From the NCBI RefSeq assembly GCF_002201895.1, contig NZ_CP019436.1, forward strand, positions 124,001-188,000: a stretch of 64,000 nt of DNA, read 5' to 3'. This DNA comes from Methanopyrus sp. SNP6. Lineage in GTDB: Archaea; JAADCQ01; Methanopyri; Methanopyrales; Methanopyraceae. Below, piece after piece: positions 25,990 to 34,838 of the stretch (positions within the stretch are counted from its first letter, which is position 1; each line of letters opens with the position of its first letter). The translations under genes were made by a program, and so were the position numbers. The notes under the pieces were generated by a model that saw only the letters and a program-made list of their open reading frames with translations, did not search any database and was not told the DNA's origin.

Positions 25990-26924
25990 TCACGGACTTC
26001 CTCGGCGATAACGCGGGCGAGCTCCGGCGGCACCGACTCTCCTACCTGGTCGTACTGCGTCTCGTACCCTCCTTCGAACACGTGATCGTCGGGATAACTC
26101 ATCAGCCGGGCTTGCTCCCTGACGGTAAGCAGTCGGTCCTCGAACGGGTGTATGAACCTGGACCCACCCATCACAGTAGGGGCCGGCTTGAAGGGGTGCA
26201 GCCTGAGCCAGTTCTTGAAGCTACCTCTAGCCCCTCTTATGACGCTCAGGGCCTCCCCCCACCTAAGGCGTCGGATCCTTCGGAGCTTCCTCTTGGACAT
26301 GGGGCGCAGTTCGTGGTTGGGAATCTCCGAGTCAGGGCTGGGGAGATTTCCGATAGCTTCCCACACAGTTTTCGGCCGTTCCGCTGTGGGTTCGGGGTCT
26401 ATTCTTACGTTTGAAATGAAGACGCGGCGCCGATACGAAGGTACCTCGTAATGTACCGCTTGGAGTACGTTGAAGTGTATCCTCTCGTATCCAACACGTG
26501 CGAACTCCTTCCTCAACGCTTTTTCTAAAGGCCCCTCCATGATTGCGGGGACGTTCTCCATGACGAAAACCTCGGGCTGGAGGTCACCGATAATCCTCAC
26601 GAAGTGGAGTACTAACCTGCCTACGGGATCGTCGTAGAGTCGATCCAGCGGGTTAGGTTTCCGATCCGCGTTGGCGGCTGTGAACGGCTCGCAGGGCGGC
26701 CCTCCAATAATCACATCCGGTTCGCCTAACTCGTCCACGATTTCCTCCGAGTCGACCCGCTGGATATCACGCTCGATCACCTCGGCTTTCGGGAAGTTCT
26801 TCCGATATGTCGCGGCCGGCGCGGGGTTGTTCTCAACACCTCCCAAGACCTTGAACCCAGCTTCCCTGAAACCCCTAGAGAAACCGCCGGCTCCGCAGAA
26901 TAGATCCACCACTCTCGGCTTCAA
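25977..26924 (-). CDS. DNA cytosine-5 methyltransferase
   Basis: A 315-residue C5 methyltransferase. Motif I DLFCGAGGFSRGF is at residues 7-19, the catalytic cysteine is C78 in GGPPCEPF, ENV follows in motif VI, and motif X reads QVGESVPP. The region between motifs VIII and IX that selects the target sequence is short. No restriction endonuclease gene is adjacent, so it looks like an orphan enzyme. TTG 26924 has GGGGGTGAT upstream. It converges on the tail-anchored protein gene. Confidence 0.92.
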   Translation of the reverse strand: MKPRVVDLFCGAGGFSRGFREAGFKVLGGVENNPAPAATYRKNFPKAEVIERDIQRVDSEEIVDELGEPDVIIGGPPCEPFTAANADRKPNPLDRLYDDPVGRLVLHFVRIIGDLQPEVFVMENVPAIMEGPLEKALRKEFARVGYERIHFNVLQAVHYEVPSYRRRVFISNVRIDPEPTAERPKTVWEAIGNLPSPDSEIPNHELRPMSKRKLRRIRRLRWGEALSVIRGARGSFKNWLRLHPFKPAPTVMGGSRFIHPFEDRLLTVREQARLMSYPDDHVFEGGYETQYDQVGESVPPELARVIAEEVRDHLA

Positions 26925-26969
26925 CGGATCACCCCCAGTCGAGTTCTACTCAACACCCGCCGGTAGACG

Positions 26970-27022
26970 CCCCATAAATAAGAGGTAGTGGCCGGACTAC
27001 TCCGACCATGCGAATCGCATGA
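26970..27022 (+). promoter_or_regulatory. wtp promoter with palindromic operator candidate
   Basis: A TATA-like CATAAATAAG lies at 26972-26981. A perfect 15-bp palindrome CATGCGAATCGCATG lies at 27007-27021, about where transcription would start (roughly 25 bp after the box) and 26 bp before the wtpA start codon. A repressor bound there would block initiation, so a tungstate/molybdate-dependent regulator is a reasonable guess. Confidence 0.5.
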
Positions 27023-27047
27023 TCATATCAATCGGGGGATGTGAAGC

Positions 27048-27803
27048 GTGCGCGGGGTACCGATCGCAATAGGGATCCTATCAGTAGTAGTGATCGCGGC
27101 GGCCGCCGGTTACTACTACACGTCCTCGAACCAGCTCACGGTGTTCGCTGCGGCCAGCCTGAAGAAACCACTCACCAAGCTCGCGAAGCAGTACGAGAAG
27201 GAAAAAGGCGTTAAGGTAGCCCTCAACTTCGGTCCATCCGGAGGACTGACTGCGCAGATACTCCAAGGGCAGAAGTGCGACCTGTTCTTCTCCGCGGATT
27301 GGAAGTACGTGGTCAAGCTCCAGAAGGCCGGCAAGACTATCAAGACTAAGAAATTCCTGAAGGACTACCTCGTTCTGGTGGTATCCAAGACGGGCAAGGA
27401 GAAAGGCATCAAGGACGTCGAGGACATCACAAAGCCTGGCGTCACGGTTGCCGTGGCTGACCCGAAGGCACCTGTCGGTGAGTACACACAGCGCGCGCTG
27501 AAGAAGCTCGGACTCTGGGACACTATCGTGAAAAACGGGAACCTGAAGGCCAGACCTGGTACCGTCAACCAGGTCGCCACGATGGTGAAGAACGACCAGA
27601 TCGATGCAGGTTTCGTCTATCGGAGTGTGGCAGTCGGCTTCGGTCTGCCGATCGTGCAGATGTTCCCTCACTCCCTGACTGGGCCGATAATCTGGGGAGC
27701 GGCCGTCATCAAGGGAGGTAACGAACGGCTCGCAGAGGACTTCCTGAACTACTGTCTCGAGCACATCGACGAGTTCAAGAAGTACGGGTGGAGTCCAGCA
27801 TGA
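27048..27803 (+). CDS. wtpA: Tungstate/molybdate ABC transporter, substrate-binding protein
   Basis: A 251-residue extracytoplasmic binding protein with an N-terminal membrane anchor (about residues 5-22) followed by LTVFAAASLKKPLTKLAKQYE, typical of ModA/WtpA. The oxyanion-contact segments FGPSGGLTAQIL and PKAPVGEYTQRALKKLGLW are visible. GTG 27048 has GGGGGA 8 nt upstream. The neighbouring moeA and tungsten-type formylmethanofuran dehydrogenase operon suggest tungstate as the physiological ion; this cannot be distinguished from molybdate by sequence alone here. Confidence 0.85.
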   Translation: MRGVPIAIGILSVVVIAAAAGYYYTSSNQLTVFAAASLKKPLTKLAKQYEKEKGVKVALNFGPSGGLTAQILQGQKCDLFFSADWKYVVKLQKAGKTIKTKKFLKDYLVLVVSKTGKEKGIKDVEDITKPGVTVAVADPKAPVGEYTQRALKKLGLWDTIVKNGNLKARPGTVNQVATMVKNDQIDAGFVYRSVAVGFGLPIVQMFPHSLTGPIIWGAAVIKGGNERLAEDFLNYCLEHIDEFKKYGWSPA

Positions 27804-28585
27804 TCGGGAGGTACGAAATCCTGAGTACTCTGTTCCCTCCCCTGTTCTTCGTATTCATAGTGTTCCCGTTGGTAGCACTGACCATGAACCTAACGCCCCA
27901 AGGGATAGCGTGGGCGTTCAGTGATCCCTACTTCTGGTCCGCCACGTTCAACACGGTGCTCTGCGCTGTCGCAGCCGCCGCCGTGGGTGTGGTGATCGCG
28001 ATAGGGTTTGGCTACTATCATCTGTTCAAGCGAAACTCGGTGATCTACAGGGTAGCGGACTTCCTAAACGACCTACCCATCGCCTTGCCGCACACCGTAG
28101 CAGGACTAGCGTTACTGTTGGCGTTCGGTCGCAACTATTTCGGATGGTTGGGTGAGAACGGGCTCGCGTTCACTTTGATCGCAGTAGTCCTCGCCATGCT
28201 CTTCGTATCGTACCCGCTAGCGGCCAGGACCGTACAGTCGGGTGTCGAGGAACTAGGACGTGAGCTCGTGGACGTCGCCCGCACACTCGGTGACGAACCG
28301 CCAAAGGCCTACATACGAGTGGTCGTACCTGCTCTGCGGGAGGCGCTGCTCGGCGGTTTCCTACTAGGGTTCTCCAGATCCCTGAGCGAGTTCGCCACGG
28401 TGATCATGTTCGGAGGTAACCTTCCAGGTAAGACACAGGTACTCGCGTCGTACGTGTTCACCCGGGTGGAAGCAGGAGATCTAGAAGTCGCCGTCGCCGC
28501 CAGCGTGTTCTGTATGGTCCTATCGCTGACCATGGTCGCGTTAGTGCGCTCGGTAACAGGGGGACTTCGCCGTGCTGAGGGTTGA
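27800..28585 (+). CDS. wtpB: Tungstate/molybdate ABC transporter, permease
   Basis: The 261-residue membrane protein has about six membrane helices and the binding-protein-dependent permease loop (EELGRELVDVARTLGDEP followed by VVVPALREALLGG) that docks on the ATPase. Its ATG overlaps the wtpA stop as ATGA, fixing the start and coupling translation. Confidence 0.88.
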   Translation: MIGRYEILSTLFPPLFFVFIVFPLVALTMNLTPQGIAWAFSDPYFWSATFNTVLCAVAAAAVGVVIAIGFGYYHLFKRNSVIYRVADFLNDLPIALPHTVAGLALLLAFGRNYFGWLGENGLAFTLIAVVLAMLFVSYPLAARTVQSGVEELGRELVDVARTLGDEPPKAYIRVVVPALREALLGGFLLGFSRSLSEFATVIMFGGNLPGKTQVLASYVFTRVEAGDLEVAVAASVFCMVLSLTMVALVRSVTGGLRRAEG

Positions 28586-29258
28586 GGGAGTCGAGTTCTC
28601 CTACGGAGACCGGGAGGTCCTACGCGGTGTCGACCTGGAAGTAAAGCCCGGTAAAGTACGGGTACTCTTCGGTCCCAACGGGAGCGGTAAGTCCACGCTC
28701 CTCAAGATCGTCGCCGGCATTCTGAAGCCCGACAAGGGTCGCGTGATCATCGGAGAGGAAGACGTCACCGACCTCCCACCCGAGGAGCGCCACGTTGGGT
28801 ATGTCCCACAGCAACCTGCGCTGTTCCCACACATGACCGTCAAGGACAACATCACGTACTCCCTCCACAACGGTCGCGGCGATCCCGATCGACTGGACGA
28901 ACTCGTGGAGCTCCTCGGACTGAAGGAATACCTCGATCTGAAGCCCGACGAGCTCAGCGGCGGGTACCAGAGTCGGGTATCACTCGCTCGAGCTCTATTC
29001 TCCGATCCGAAGGTGATGCTTCTGGATGAGCCTCTCAGCGACGTCGACCTGGCCGTGAAGACGGACCTCGTCCCGAAGTTCCGCGAGGTACTGAAGGAAA
29101 CGGGCGTACCCGCCCTGTACGTCACGCACGACCCATGGGAAGCCGAGCGTATCGGTGACACCTTCACGGTTTTAGTAGGGGGTAAGGCGATGGATGTGGG
29201 TTCAGTGGACGAGGCGCTCGAGAAGTTGAAACGGGGTGTGGAAAGTGTCAAAGCGTAA
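28572..29258 (+). CDS. wtpC: Tungstate/molybdate ABC transporter, ATPase
   Basis: A 228-residue ABC ATPase: Walker A GPNGSGKS, Q-loop VPQQPALFPHMT, signature LSGGYQSR (normally LSGGQ), Walker B VMLLDEPLSD, and switch histidine in YVTHDPWEA. It is shorter than bacterial ModC and lacks the C-terminal TOBE regulatory domain. It overlaps wtpB by 14 bp and moeA by 14 bp, so transporter and cofactor gene form one operon. Confidence 0.88.
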   Translation: MLRVEGVEFSYGDREVLRGVDLEVKPGKVRVLFGPNGSGKSTLLKIVAGILKPDKGRVIIGEEDVTDLPPEERHVGYVPQQPALFPHMTVKDNITYSLHNGRGDPDRLDELVELLGLKEYLDLKPDELSGGYQSRVSLARALFSDPKVMLLDEPLSDVDLAVKTDLVPKFREVLKETGVPALYVTHDPWEAERIGDTFTVLVGGKAMDVGSVDEALEKLKRGVESVKA

Positions 29259-30489
29259 GTACAAGGGCTTCGTGTACGCAGACGATCTGGCCAAGCCCGA
29301 GGAGTTCATCCAATTCCTACGACGCTTCGTTTCACCTCCGGAACCCGAGACCGTGGAAGTAGGGTCCGAACTTTCAGGACGCGTGCTCGCGGAAGACGTT
29401 CGTGCGGAGCGTCCCTCTCCACCTTTCACCCGGTCCGCTATGGATGGGTATGCCGTGAGATCCGAAGACACCGAGCCCGGAACCAAGTTGAAAGTCGTGG
29501 GCAAGTCTAGGATAGGAGAAGGGACCGACGTCGAGGTCGGTCCGGGAGAGGCAGTGTACGTCGACACCGGAGCTCCGATTCCGGAGGGTGCGGACGCCGT
29601 CATCCCCGTAGAGTTCGTGGAACGCGACGGTAACGAGATAATTGTGGAGAAAAGCGTCGATCCGGGGGACAACCTGGATCCGGCCGGCTGCTACGTCGAG
29701 GAGGAAGAAGTTCTCTACCGGTCCGGCCATCTCGTCGAGCCCGTGGACGTCGGAGTGATGCTCGAACACGGAGTGGAGGAAGTGGATGTCCACAGACCCC
29801 TGCGTGTCTCGGTCGTAGTAACCGGAAACGAGCTCGTCCACCGTCCATCAGAGCTGGAGAGTGAGACGCAGGTTGTGGATTGTATCGGCCCAGTGCTCAC
29901 CGCGGAACTCGAGAACATGGGCTGTGTCGAGGTAGTAGGGATGAGCTTGGTCAAGGATGATCCGGAAGAGATCCGTGAGACAGTGAAGGACTACGCCGAT
30001 TGCTCCGACGTAGTTCTGATCACTGGAGGATCCTCGGTTGGGGAGAGAGACCATGTCAAGGACATACTGGACGACACGTTCGATGCCTTCATCCACGGGA
30101 TCAGAGCCCGGCCCGGGCGTCCATTTGGTATCGCCGTACGGGAGGGAACCGTCGCCTTCACCCTGCCAGGATGGCCCACCTCGTGTTACTCTACTTTCCG
30201 GGTTTGGGTGATACCTTCGCTACTCATGCTGGCCGGAGCGGACCCGTTAGTGGTCGGTTTCGAGGCAGAAGCCTCCGGGATCAAATCCAAACGCGAGGTC
30301 GGCGTGATAGCACGTGTTCGTCTTTCCGATGGTGTCGAGAAGATGTCCAAGGACCGTCCCAGTCACTTCGCGCTGTTTCGGGAGACCGACGGCTTCGCCC
30401 TCGTTCCTCCCGGAGGCTCGGAGCGTGCTCTGATTCTCCCGCTGCGCGGGTTCCTTAACTTGTTCGATGAGGTAGAACGTAGGTTCTGA
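29245..30489 (+). CDS. moeA: Molybdopterin molybdenum/tungsten transferase
   Basis: MoeA inserts the metal into adenylylated molybdopterin. The 414-residue protein shows FTRSAMDGYAVRSEDTEPG, DTGAPIPEGADAVIPVE, VVVTGNELV, LITGGSSVGERDHVKDIL and LPGWPTSCYSTF in the usual order. GTG 29245 has GGGGTG at suitable spacing; an in-frame GTG three codons upstream is possible. Cotranscription with the wtp genes couples ion import to cofactor completion, next to the fwu operon that uses the cofactor. Confidence 0.93.
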   Translation: MSKRKYKGFVYADDLAKPEEFIQFLRRFVSPPEPETVEVGSELSGRVLAEDVRAERPSPPFTRSAMDGYAVRSEDTEPGTKLKVVGKSRIGEGTDVEVGPGEAVYVDTGAPIPEGADAVIPVEFVERDGNEIIVEKSVDPGDNLDPAGCYVEEEEVLYRSGHLVEPVDVGVMLEHGVEEVDVHRPLRVSVVVTGNELVHRPSELESETQVVDCIGPVLTAELENMGCVEVVGMSLVKDDPEEIRETVKDYADCSDVVLITGGSSVGERDHVKDILDDTFDAFIHGIRARPGRPFGIAVREGTVAFTLPGWPTSCYSTFRVWVIPSLLMLAGADPLVVGFEAEASGIKSKREVGVIARVRLSDGVEKMSKDRPSHFALFRETDGFALVPPGGSERALILPLRGFLNLFDEVERRF

Positions 30490-30525
30490 AGGTGTCCACC
30501 GGTCGTCCACTCGTCCCCACCGACC

Positions 30526-30540
30526 CCACTTATTTAATTC
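30526..30540 (+). promoter_or_regulatory. fwu operon promoter
   Basis: The TATA-like CTTATTTAA at 30529-30537 stands out in a GC-rich spacer. Initiation about 25 bp downstream would be near 30560, 20 bp before the fwuG TTG start with its GGGGG site. It is the only AT-rich box between moeA and fwuG. Confidence 0.5.
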
Positions 30541-30581
30541 CTAACTCCGAGGCGGGCGTGGAGACTAGTGGGGGTCGCGGG

Positions 30582-30821
30582 TTGGTAGAGATAATCATCC
30601 GCGAGGAACGCTGTCACGGATGCGGTAACTGCGTGATCGCTTGCCCAGTCAACGCTTGTAATTCTCCAAATGCATGGGGTGGAAAGGGTCCCGAAGATGG
30701 TGAAGATGTGGTGATCAAGGTCGTGAACGGGACAGTCTCGGTGATTAACGAGGACTTGTGCGAGGCATGCATGACTTGCGAACTCGCTTGTCCCGTGGAC
30801 GCTATCGAAATCAAAACGTAG
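30582..30821 (+). CDS. fwuG: Tungsten formylmethanofuran dehydrogenase, ferredoxin subunit G
   Basis: A 79-residue protein with two 4Fe-4S cluster motifs: CHGCGNCVIACPVNAC and CEACMTCELACPVDA. It passes electrons in the complex that reduces CO2 to formylmethanofuran, the first step of methanogenesis. TTG 30582 lies 8 nt after GGGGG and matches the family length; the upstream in-frame extension lies over the promoter. It is the first gene of the fwu operon. Confidence 0.85.
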   Translation: MVEIIIREERCHGCGNCVIACPVNACNSPNAWGGKGPEDGEDVVIKVVNGTVSVINEDLCEACMTCELACPVDAIEIKT

Positions 30822-30835
30822 GGGAGCCACGGGGA

Positions 30836-31231
30836 ATGGTCGAATTCATCCTGCTCACGGGTCGAACGATCTGGCAGGGCGAAGCTATCGAAACCGACAA
30901 AGCTGGCGAGATTTACCCTAACGCCACTGCAATATGCTACTTCAATCCAAAGGACATGAGAGAGCTCGGCATTAGCGAAGGTGATCCCGTTAAGGTCAAG
31001 TCCAAATACGGTAAAGTAATCGTACGGGCTAAAGCTGCGGACACCGACGTGCCGCCTCGCGGTGTGGTTTTCATCCCGATGGGTCCCTGGGCAAATAAAG
31101 TCGTAGATCCGAACACCAAGAGCACGGGAATGCCTGGTTTCAAGGGGATAAAAGTCGAAATAGAACCCACTGATGATGAGCCGATCGAAGATATGTCAGA
31201 ATTCATGCGCTCCGAGTACCTCTCTGAATAA
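30836..31231 (+). CDS. fwuD: Tungsten formylmethanofuran dehydrogenase subunit D
   Basis: A 131-residue protein matching the C-terminal molybdopterin-dinucleotide-binding (beta-barrel) domain of the DMSO reductase family, which in this complex is a separate subunit that closes the pterin site on FwuB. ICYFNPKDMRELGISEGDPVKV and GVVFIPMGPWANKV are typical segments. The ATG at 30836 has GGGG just upstream, 14 bp after the fwuG stop. Confidence 0.9.
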   Translation: MVEFILLTGRTIWQGEAIETDKAGEIYPNATAICYFNPKDMRELGISEGDPVKVKSKYGKVIVRAKAADTDVPPRGVVFIPMGPWANKVVDPNTKSTGMPGFKGIKVEIEPTDDEPIEDMSEFMRSEYLSE

Positions 31232-31309
31232 CTCGCGGTAACTTGACAGCTGGTCATTTTCATCTTCATCGAATATCAACATCGGCTACAACTGAAAGGG
31301 GGTGAAAAA

Positions 31310-32611
31310 ATGGCGAGGAAAGTAATCAGGGACGTGGTTTGTCCGTTCTGTGGTACGTTGTGTGATGATTTGGAGGTGGTCGTGGAGGACGGTGAGATCG
31401 TGGAGGTTCGGCATGCTTGTAGGATTGGTGCTGCGAAGTTCTTGAGTGCGCAGGAGGAGCATCGTCATACGGAACCGATGATCAGGGAGAATGGAGAGTG
31501 GAAGAAGATTGACTACGAGGATGCTGCGGAAGAAGCGGCTAGGATACTCGTTGAGGCTAAGTTACCGATCCTGTACGGTTGGTCCGCGACGTTGGTAGAG
31601 GCACAGGAGAAGGGTGTTGAACTAGCAGAACTAGTCGGTGGCGTCATCGACAACACGGCCTCAGTGTGACACGGTCCTTCGGTGTTGGGGTTGCAGGATG
31701 TTGGTGTTCCGGGGTGTACGTTGGGTGAGGTGAAGAACAGGGCTGATACGGTGATTTACTGGGGTTGTAATCCGATGCATGCTCATCCGCGGCATATGAG
31801 TCGGTATCCAGTGTTTGCTAGGGGTTATTTCAGGCCGAAGGGTCGTGGGGATCGTACTGTGATCGTCGTTGACCCGCGGAGGACTGCCACGTCTAGACTG
31901 GCTGACGTTTACATACAAGTCAAGCCGAACGAGGATTACGAGTTAATCAGCGCGCTTCGAATGGCTGTTCATGGGCTTGAAATCGAGCGTGAGAAAGTGG
32001 CTGGAGTACCGGTAGAACTAGTCTACGAGGTCGCTGACTTGCTCAAGGAGGCTAGCTTTGGTACACTATTCTGGGGAATGGGTTTGACAATGTCTCGCGG
32101 TAGGCATCGGAACATTGATAATGCAATCTGCCTAATCAGGGATTTGAACGAGTACTCGAAGTGGACTCTAATCATGATGCGAGGTCATTACAATGTGACT
32201 GGGTTCAATGAAGTACTAGCATGGACGACGGGATACCCGTACGCTGTAGACTTCACTAGAGGATACCCGCGGTATAACCCGGGTGAAACGAGTACTGTAG
32301 ACTTACTAATCAGAGGAGAAGCCGACGCGATGATGGTCATCGCAAGCGACCCAGGCGCACACTTCCCACAAAAAGCAGTAGAACACATGGCTAGAATACC
32401 ACTCGTATGCATCGACCCACACTGGACGCCAACAGCAGAACTCTCAGACTTATACATACCAGTAGCCATCGCGGGCATAGAATGGGAAGGAACCGCCTAC
32501 AGAATGGACGCAGTACCAATCAGAATGAAGAAAATAACCGAACCACCAGAACAAATACCCAACGACAAACAAATCCTACAAATGATAATAGAGAAAATAG
32601 AGGAGATGTAA
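31310..32611 (+). CDS. fwuB: Formylmethanofuran dehydrogenase catalytic subunit B, selenocysteine-containing
   Basis: Read through the in-frame TGA at 31667-31669, the gene encodes 433 residues with selenocysteine at 120 (context ASV-U-HGPS), exactly where homologues carry the tungsten/molybdenum-ligating cysteine. The N-terminal CPFCGTLCDD binds a 4Fe-4S cluster, and the rest is a pterin-binding formate-dehydrogenase-like fold. Reading stops at the TGA would falsely split it into two frames that join without a gap. A SECIS structure follows the TAA. ATG 31310 has GGGGGTG upstream. Codon use changes from G/T-ending to A-ending along the gene. Confidence 0.95.
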
Positions 32612-32693
32612 GCCCGGGCCGCCCCACGGGGCGAACCCCGTCCCCGGGGAGCCCCGTGGGGTGAAGCGGGGGCAAGTCCCCCGCGGCCCGGGC
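32612..32693 (+). promoter_or_regulatory. SECIS element for fwuB selenocysteine insertion
   Basis: Directly after the fwuB stop. An 11-bp perfect stem pairs 32622-32632 with 32651-32661; it is interrupted by the archaeal SECIS internal loop GAA (32633-32635) opposite A (32650), then a 5-bp GC helix (32636-32640 with 32645-32649) with a TCCC loop. The whole is enclosed by another perfect pairing of 32612-32622 with 32683-32693, and a neighbouring hairpin pairs 32666-32672 with 32678-32684, so alternative folds compete. This matches the 3'-UTR position and GAA/A signature of archaeal SECIS elements. Confidence 0.88.
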
Positions 32694-32726
32694 CCTTCCA
32701 CCTCGTATTCCTTGGGGTGAGTCCGT

Positions 32727-33038
32727 ATGGAATACCGATGCCCGTACTGCGGCTCACATTCCTGCGTGAACGAATCCGTTCTATCGTTATTCTTCCGAGC
32801 GTCCGAACGTGTCGCGAGGTACATGGTTGAGGAGCGAGACGACGTGGATGAAGATCCAAACTTCCGTCCCTCGTTCGGTGAAGTTGGGGTCTGTAAGGAG
32901 ACTTCCAAGCGTATATGGACGTGTCCGTACTGTCACTCCCTCACCCCGGAGCTAGAATCAGATGGGATGACAGCACGATGTCCCGAATGCGGGCGGGAGG
33001 CCAACGTGGCGCCTTCCCGCCGTAAGATCGTGTGTTAA
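32727..33038 (+). CDS. Zinc-ribbon protein inside the fwu operon
   Basis: A 103-residue protein with an N-terminal CPYCGSHSC pair, a central acidic stretch, then CPYC and CPEC pairs and a final cysteine, giving at least two potential zinc or iron-sulfur sites. It lies between fwuB and fwuA in the same direction, so it is probably expressed with the dehydrogenase. It could be an assembly factor or regulator; no characterised family recognised. Confidence 0.75.
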   Translation: MEYRCPYCGSHSCVNESVLSLFFRASERVARYMVEERDDVDEDPNFRPSFGEVGVCKETSKRIWTCPYCHSLTPELESDGMTARCPECGREANVAPSRRKIVC

Positions 33039-33065
33039 ACTCCGTACGGGGTTGGGGGGATCCGA

Positions 33066-34811
33066 TTGGCTAAGGAGCTCCTGATTAAGAACGCGTGCGT
33101 GTACGACCCTTTTAACGGGATCGAGGGCGAGGTCATGGATATAGGTGTCAAGGATGGCAAGATAGTCGATCCGTCGGAAGTAGACGAATCCAAAGCGAAG
33201 GTCATCGACGCTGAAGGTCGTCTGACCATGGCCGGAGGCGTCGACATACACTCCCACGTGGCCGGCCCTAAAGTCAACGTGGGTCGTATATTTAGACCGG
33301 AGGACAGCCGTCGCCTGCAGATAGCAACCAAGAAACTTGGAACACGCTCCGGTACGGGCTTTTCGGTTCCGTCGACCACGATCACGGGATATTTGTACGC
33401 TCAGATGGGATACACCACCGTGATGGAGGCTGCCACTCCGCCGCTACTGACCAGGCACACCCACGAGGAGATTAAGGACACCCCGATCCTGGACGAAGGC
33501 GCGTACACACTGATGGCTAATAACTGGATCCTATACGAGTACATCAAGGAGGGTGAGCTGGAGAAGGCAGCCGCGTACGCCGCCTGGCTACTCCGAGCGA
33601 CTAAAGGTTTCGTGATTAAGATGGTGAACCCCGGAGGTACCGAGGCTTGGGGATGGGGCGAGAACGTCCATAGCCTGGACGATCCAGTACCATACTTCGA
33701 GATCACCCCGGCCGAAATCTACGAGAACTACGTAAAGATCAACGAGATGCTAGGTTTACCACACTCGATACACATCCATCCGAACCTGCTCGGCGAGCCC
33801 GGTAACTACGGGATAACGACGGACAGCTGGGACGTAATCAAGAATACGGGTGTAGAACCGAACCCCGAAATAGGTGAGCGTGAGCAGATCGCACACAACA
33901 CACACGTACAGTTTCATTCGTACGGCGGTGATTCGTGGCCCACTTTCGAGTCGAAGGCAGATGAAATCGCGAAGTACCTGAACAAGAACGACCATATGAC
34001 GGTCGACCTGGGCGCGGTCACCCTGGACGAGACCACGACTATGACCGCAGACGGTCCGCTCGAATGGGAGCTACATGAGCTGACAGGCTTCAAGTGGGCA
34101 AACTACGACGTCGAGCTCGAGACGGGATCGGGCGTTGTACCGTTCATCTACAGCCCGAAGAACCCCGTGCACTCGGTTCAGTGGGCTATCGGTTTGGAGA
34201 TCGCACTACTAACCGAGAATCCATGGCAAGTCGTGATCTCGACGGACCACCCGAACGCTGGTCCGTTCATCCGGTACCCGAGGATCATCGCGTGGCTGAT
34301 GAGTGAACCGTACCGTGAGGAGTGGATCGAGAACATGCACCCGTGGGTGGGTCAGCGCGCAGCGATCGCGACCATCGACCGCGAGTACACATGGACCGAT
34401 ATCGCGATCACGACCCGAGCCGCCCCAGCGAAGATGTTGGGTCTCTCGGACCGTATCGGACACCTTGGTGAGGGAGCTTACGCGCACATCGCCATTTACG
34501 ACATCAAACCCGACGAGGTGGATCCTTCTCGGGACTATGAGGAAGTGGAGAGGGCGTTCGAACAGGCGTGGCTCGTGGTGAAGGATGGGAAGATAGTAGT
34601 TCAGGAAGGTATGGTGGTGAACGAGCCCGTCGGGCGTACTTACTGGGTCGATGTTAAGGTCCCGGAGGATCTGCTCGAAGAAGTCAAGGAGGATCTCAAG
34701 ACGAAGTTTCGGAAGTATTACTCGGTCAATATGGGTAGCTATGAGGTTCAGGACGTGTACATACCGAAGGAGGAGCGAATTGAAATCGACGCCCGCGATC
34801 GCCTCTCGTAA
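33066..34811 (+). CDS. fwuA: Formylmethanofuran dehydrogenase subunit A
   Basis: A 581-residue amidohydrolase-fold subunit that condenses formate with methanofuran using a binuclear zinc site. The first metal pair DIHSHVAGP, further metal-binding histidines in LPHSIHIHPN, the segment NTHVQFHSYGG, and STDHPNAGPF with its catalytic aspartate are visible. The TTG start at 33066 has GGGGGGAT upstream, 27 bp after the zinc-ribbon gene. Confidence 0.96.
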   Translation: MAKELLIKNACVYDPFNGIEGEVMDIGVKDGKIVDPSEVDESKAKVIDAEGRLTMAGGVDIHSHVAGPKVNVGRIFRPEDSRRLQIATKKLGTRSGTGFSVPSTTITGYLYAQMGYTTVMEAATPPLLTRHTHEEIKDTPILDEGAYTLMANNWILYEYIKEGELEKAAAYAAWLLRATKGFVIKMVNPGGTEAWGWGENVHSLDDPVPYFEITPAEIYENYVKINEMLGLPHSIHIHPNLLGEPGNYGITTDSWDVIKNTGVEPNPEIGEREQIAHNTHVQFHSYGGDSWPTFESKADEIAKYLNKNDHMTVDLGAVTLDETTTMTADGPLEWELHELTGFKWANYDVELETGSGVVPFIYSPKNPVHSVQWAIGLEIALLTENPWQVVISTDHPNAGPFIRYPRIIAWLMSEPYREEWIENMHPWVGQRAAIATIDREYTWTDIAITTRAAPAKMLGLSDRIGHLGEGAYAHIAIYDIKPDEVDPSRDYEEVERAFEQAWLVVKDGKIVVQEGMVVNEPVGRTYWVDVKVPEDLLEEVKEDLKTKFRKYYSVNMGSYEVQDVYIPKEERIEIDARDRLS

Positions 34812-34838
34812 ATATTATTTTCCTTGGGGGTACCCCTG

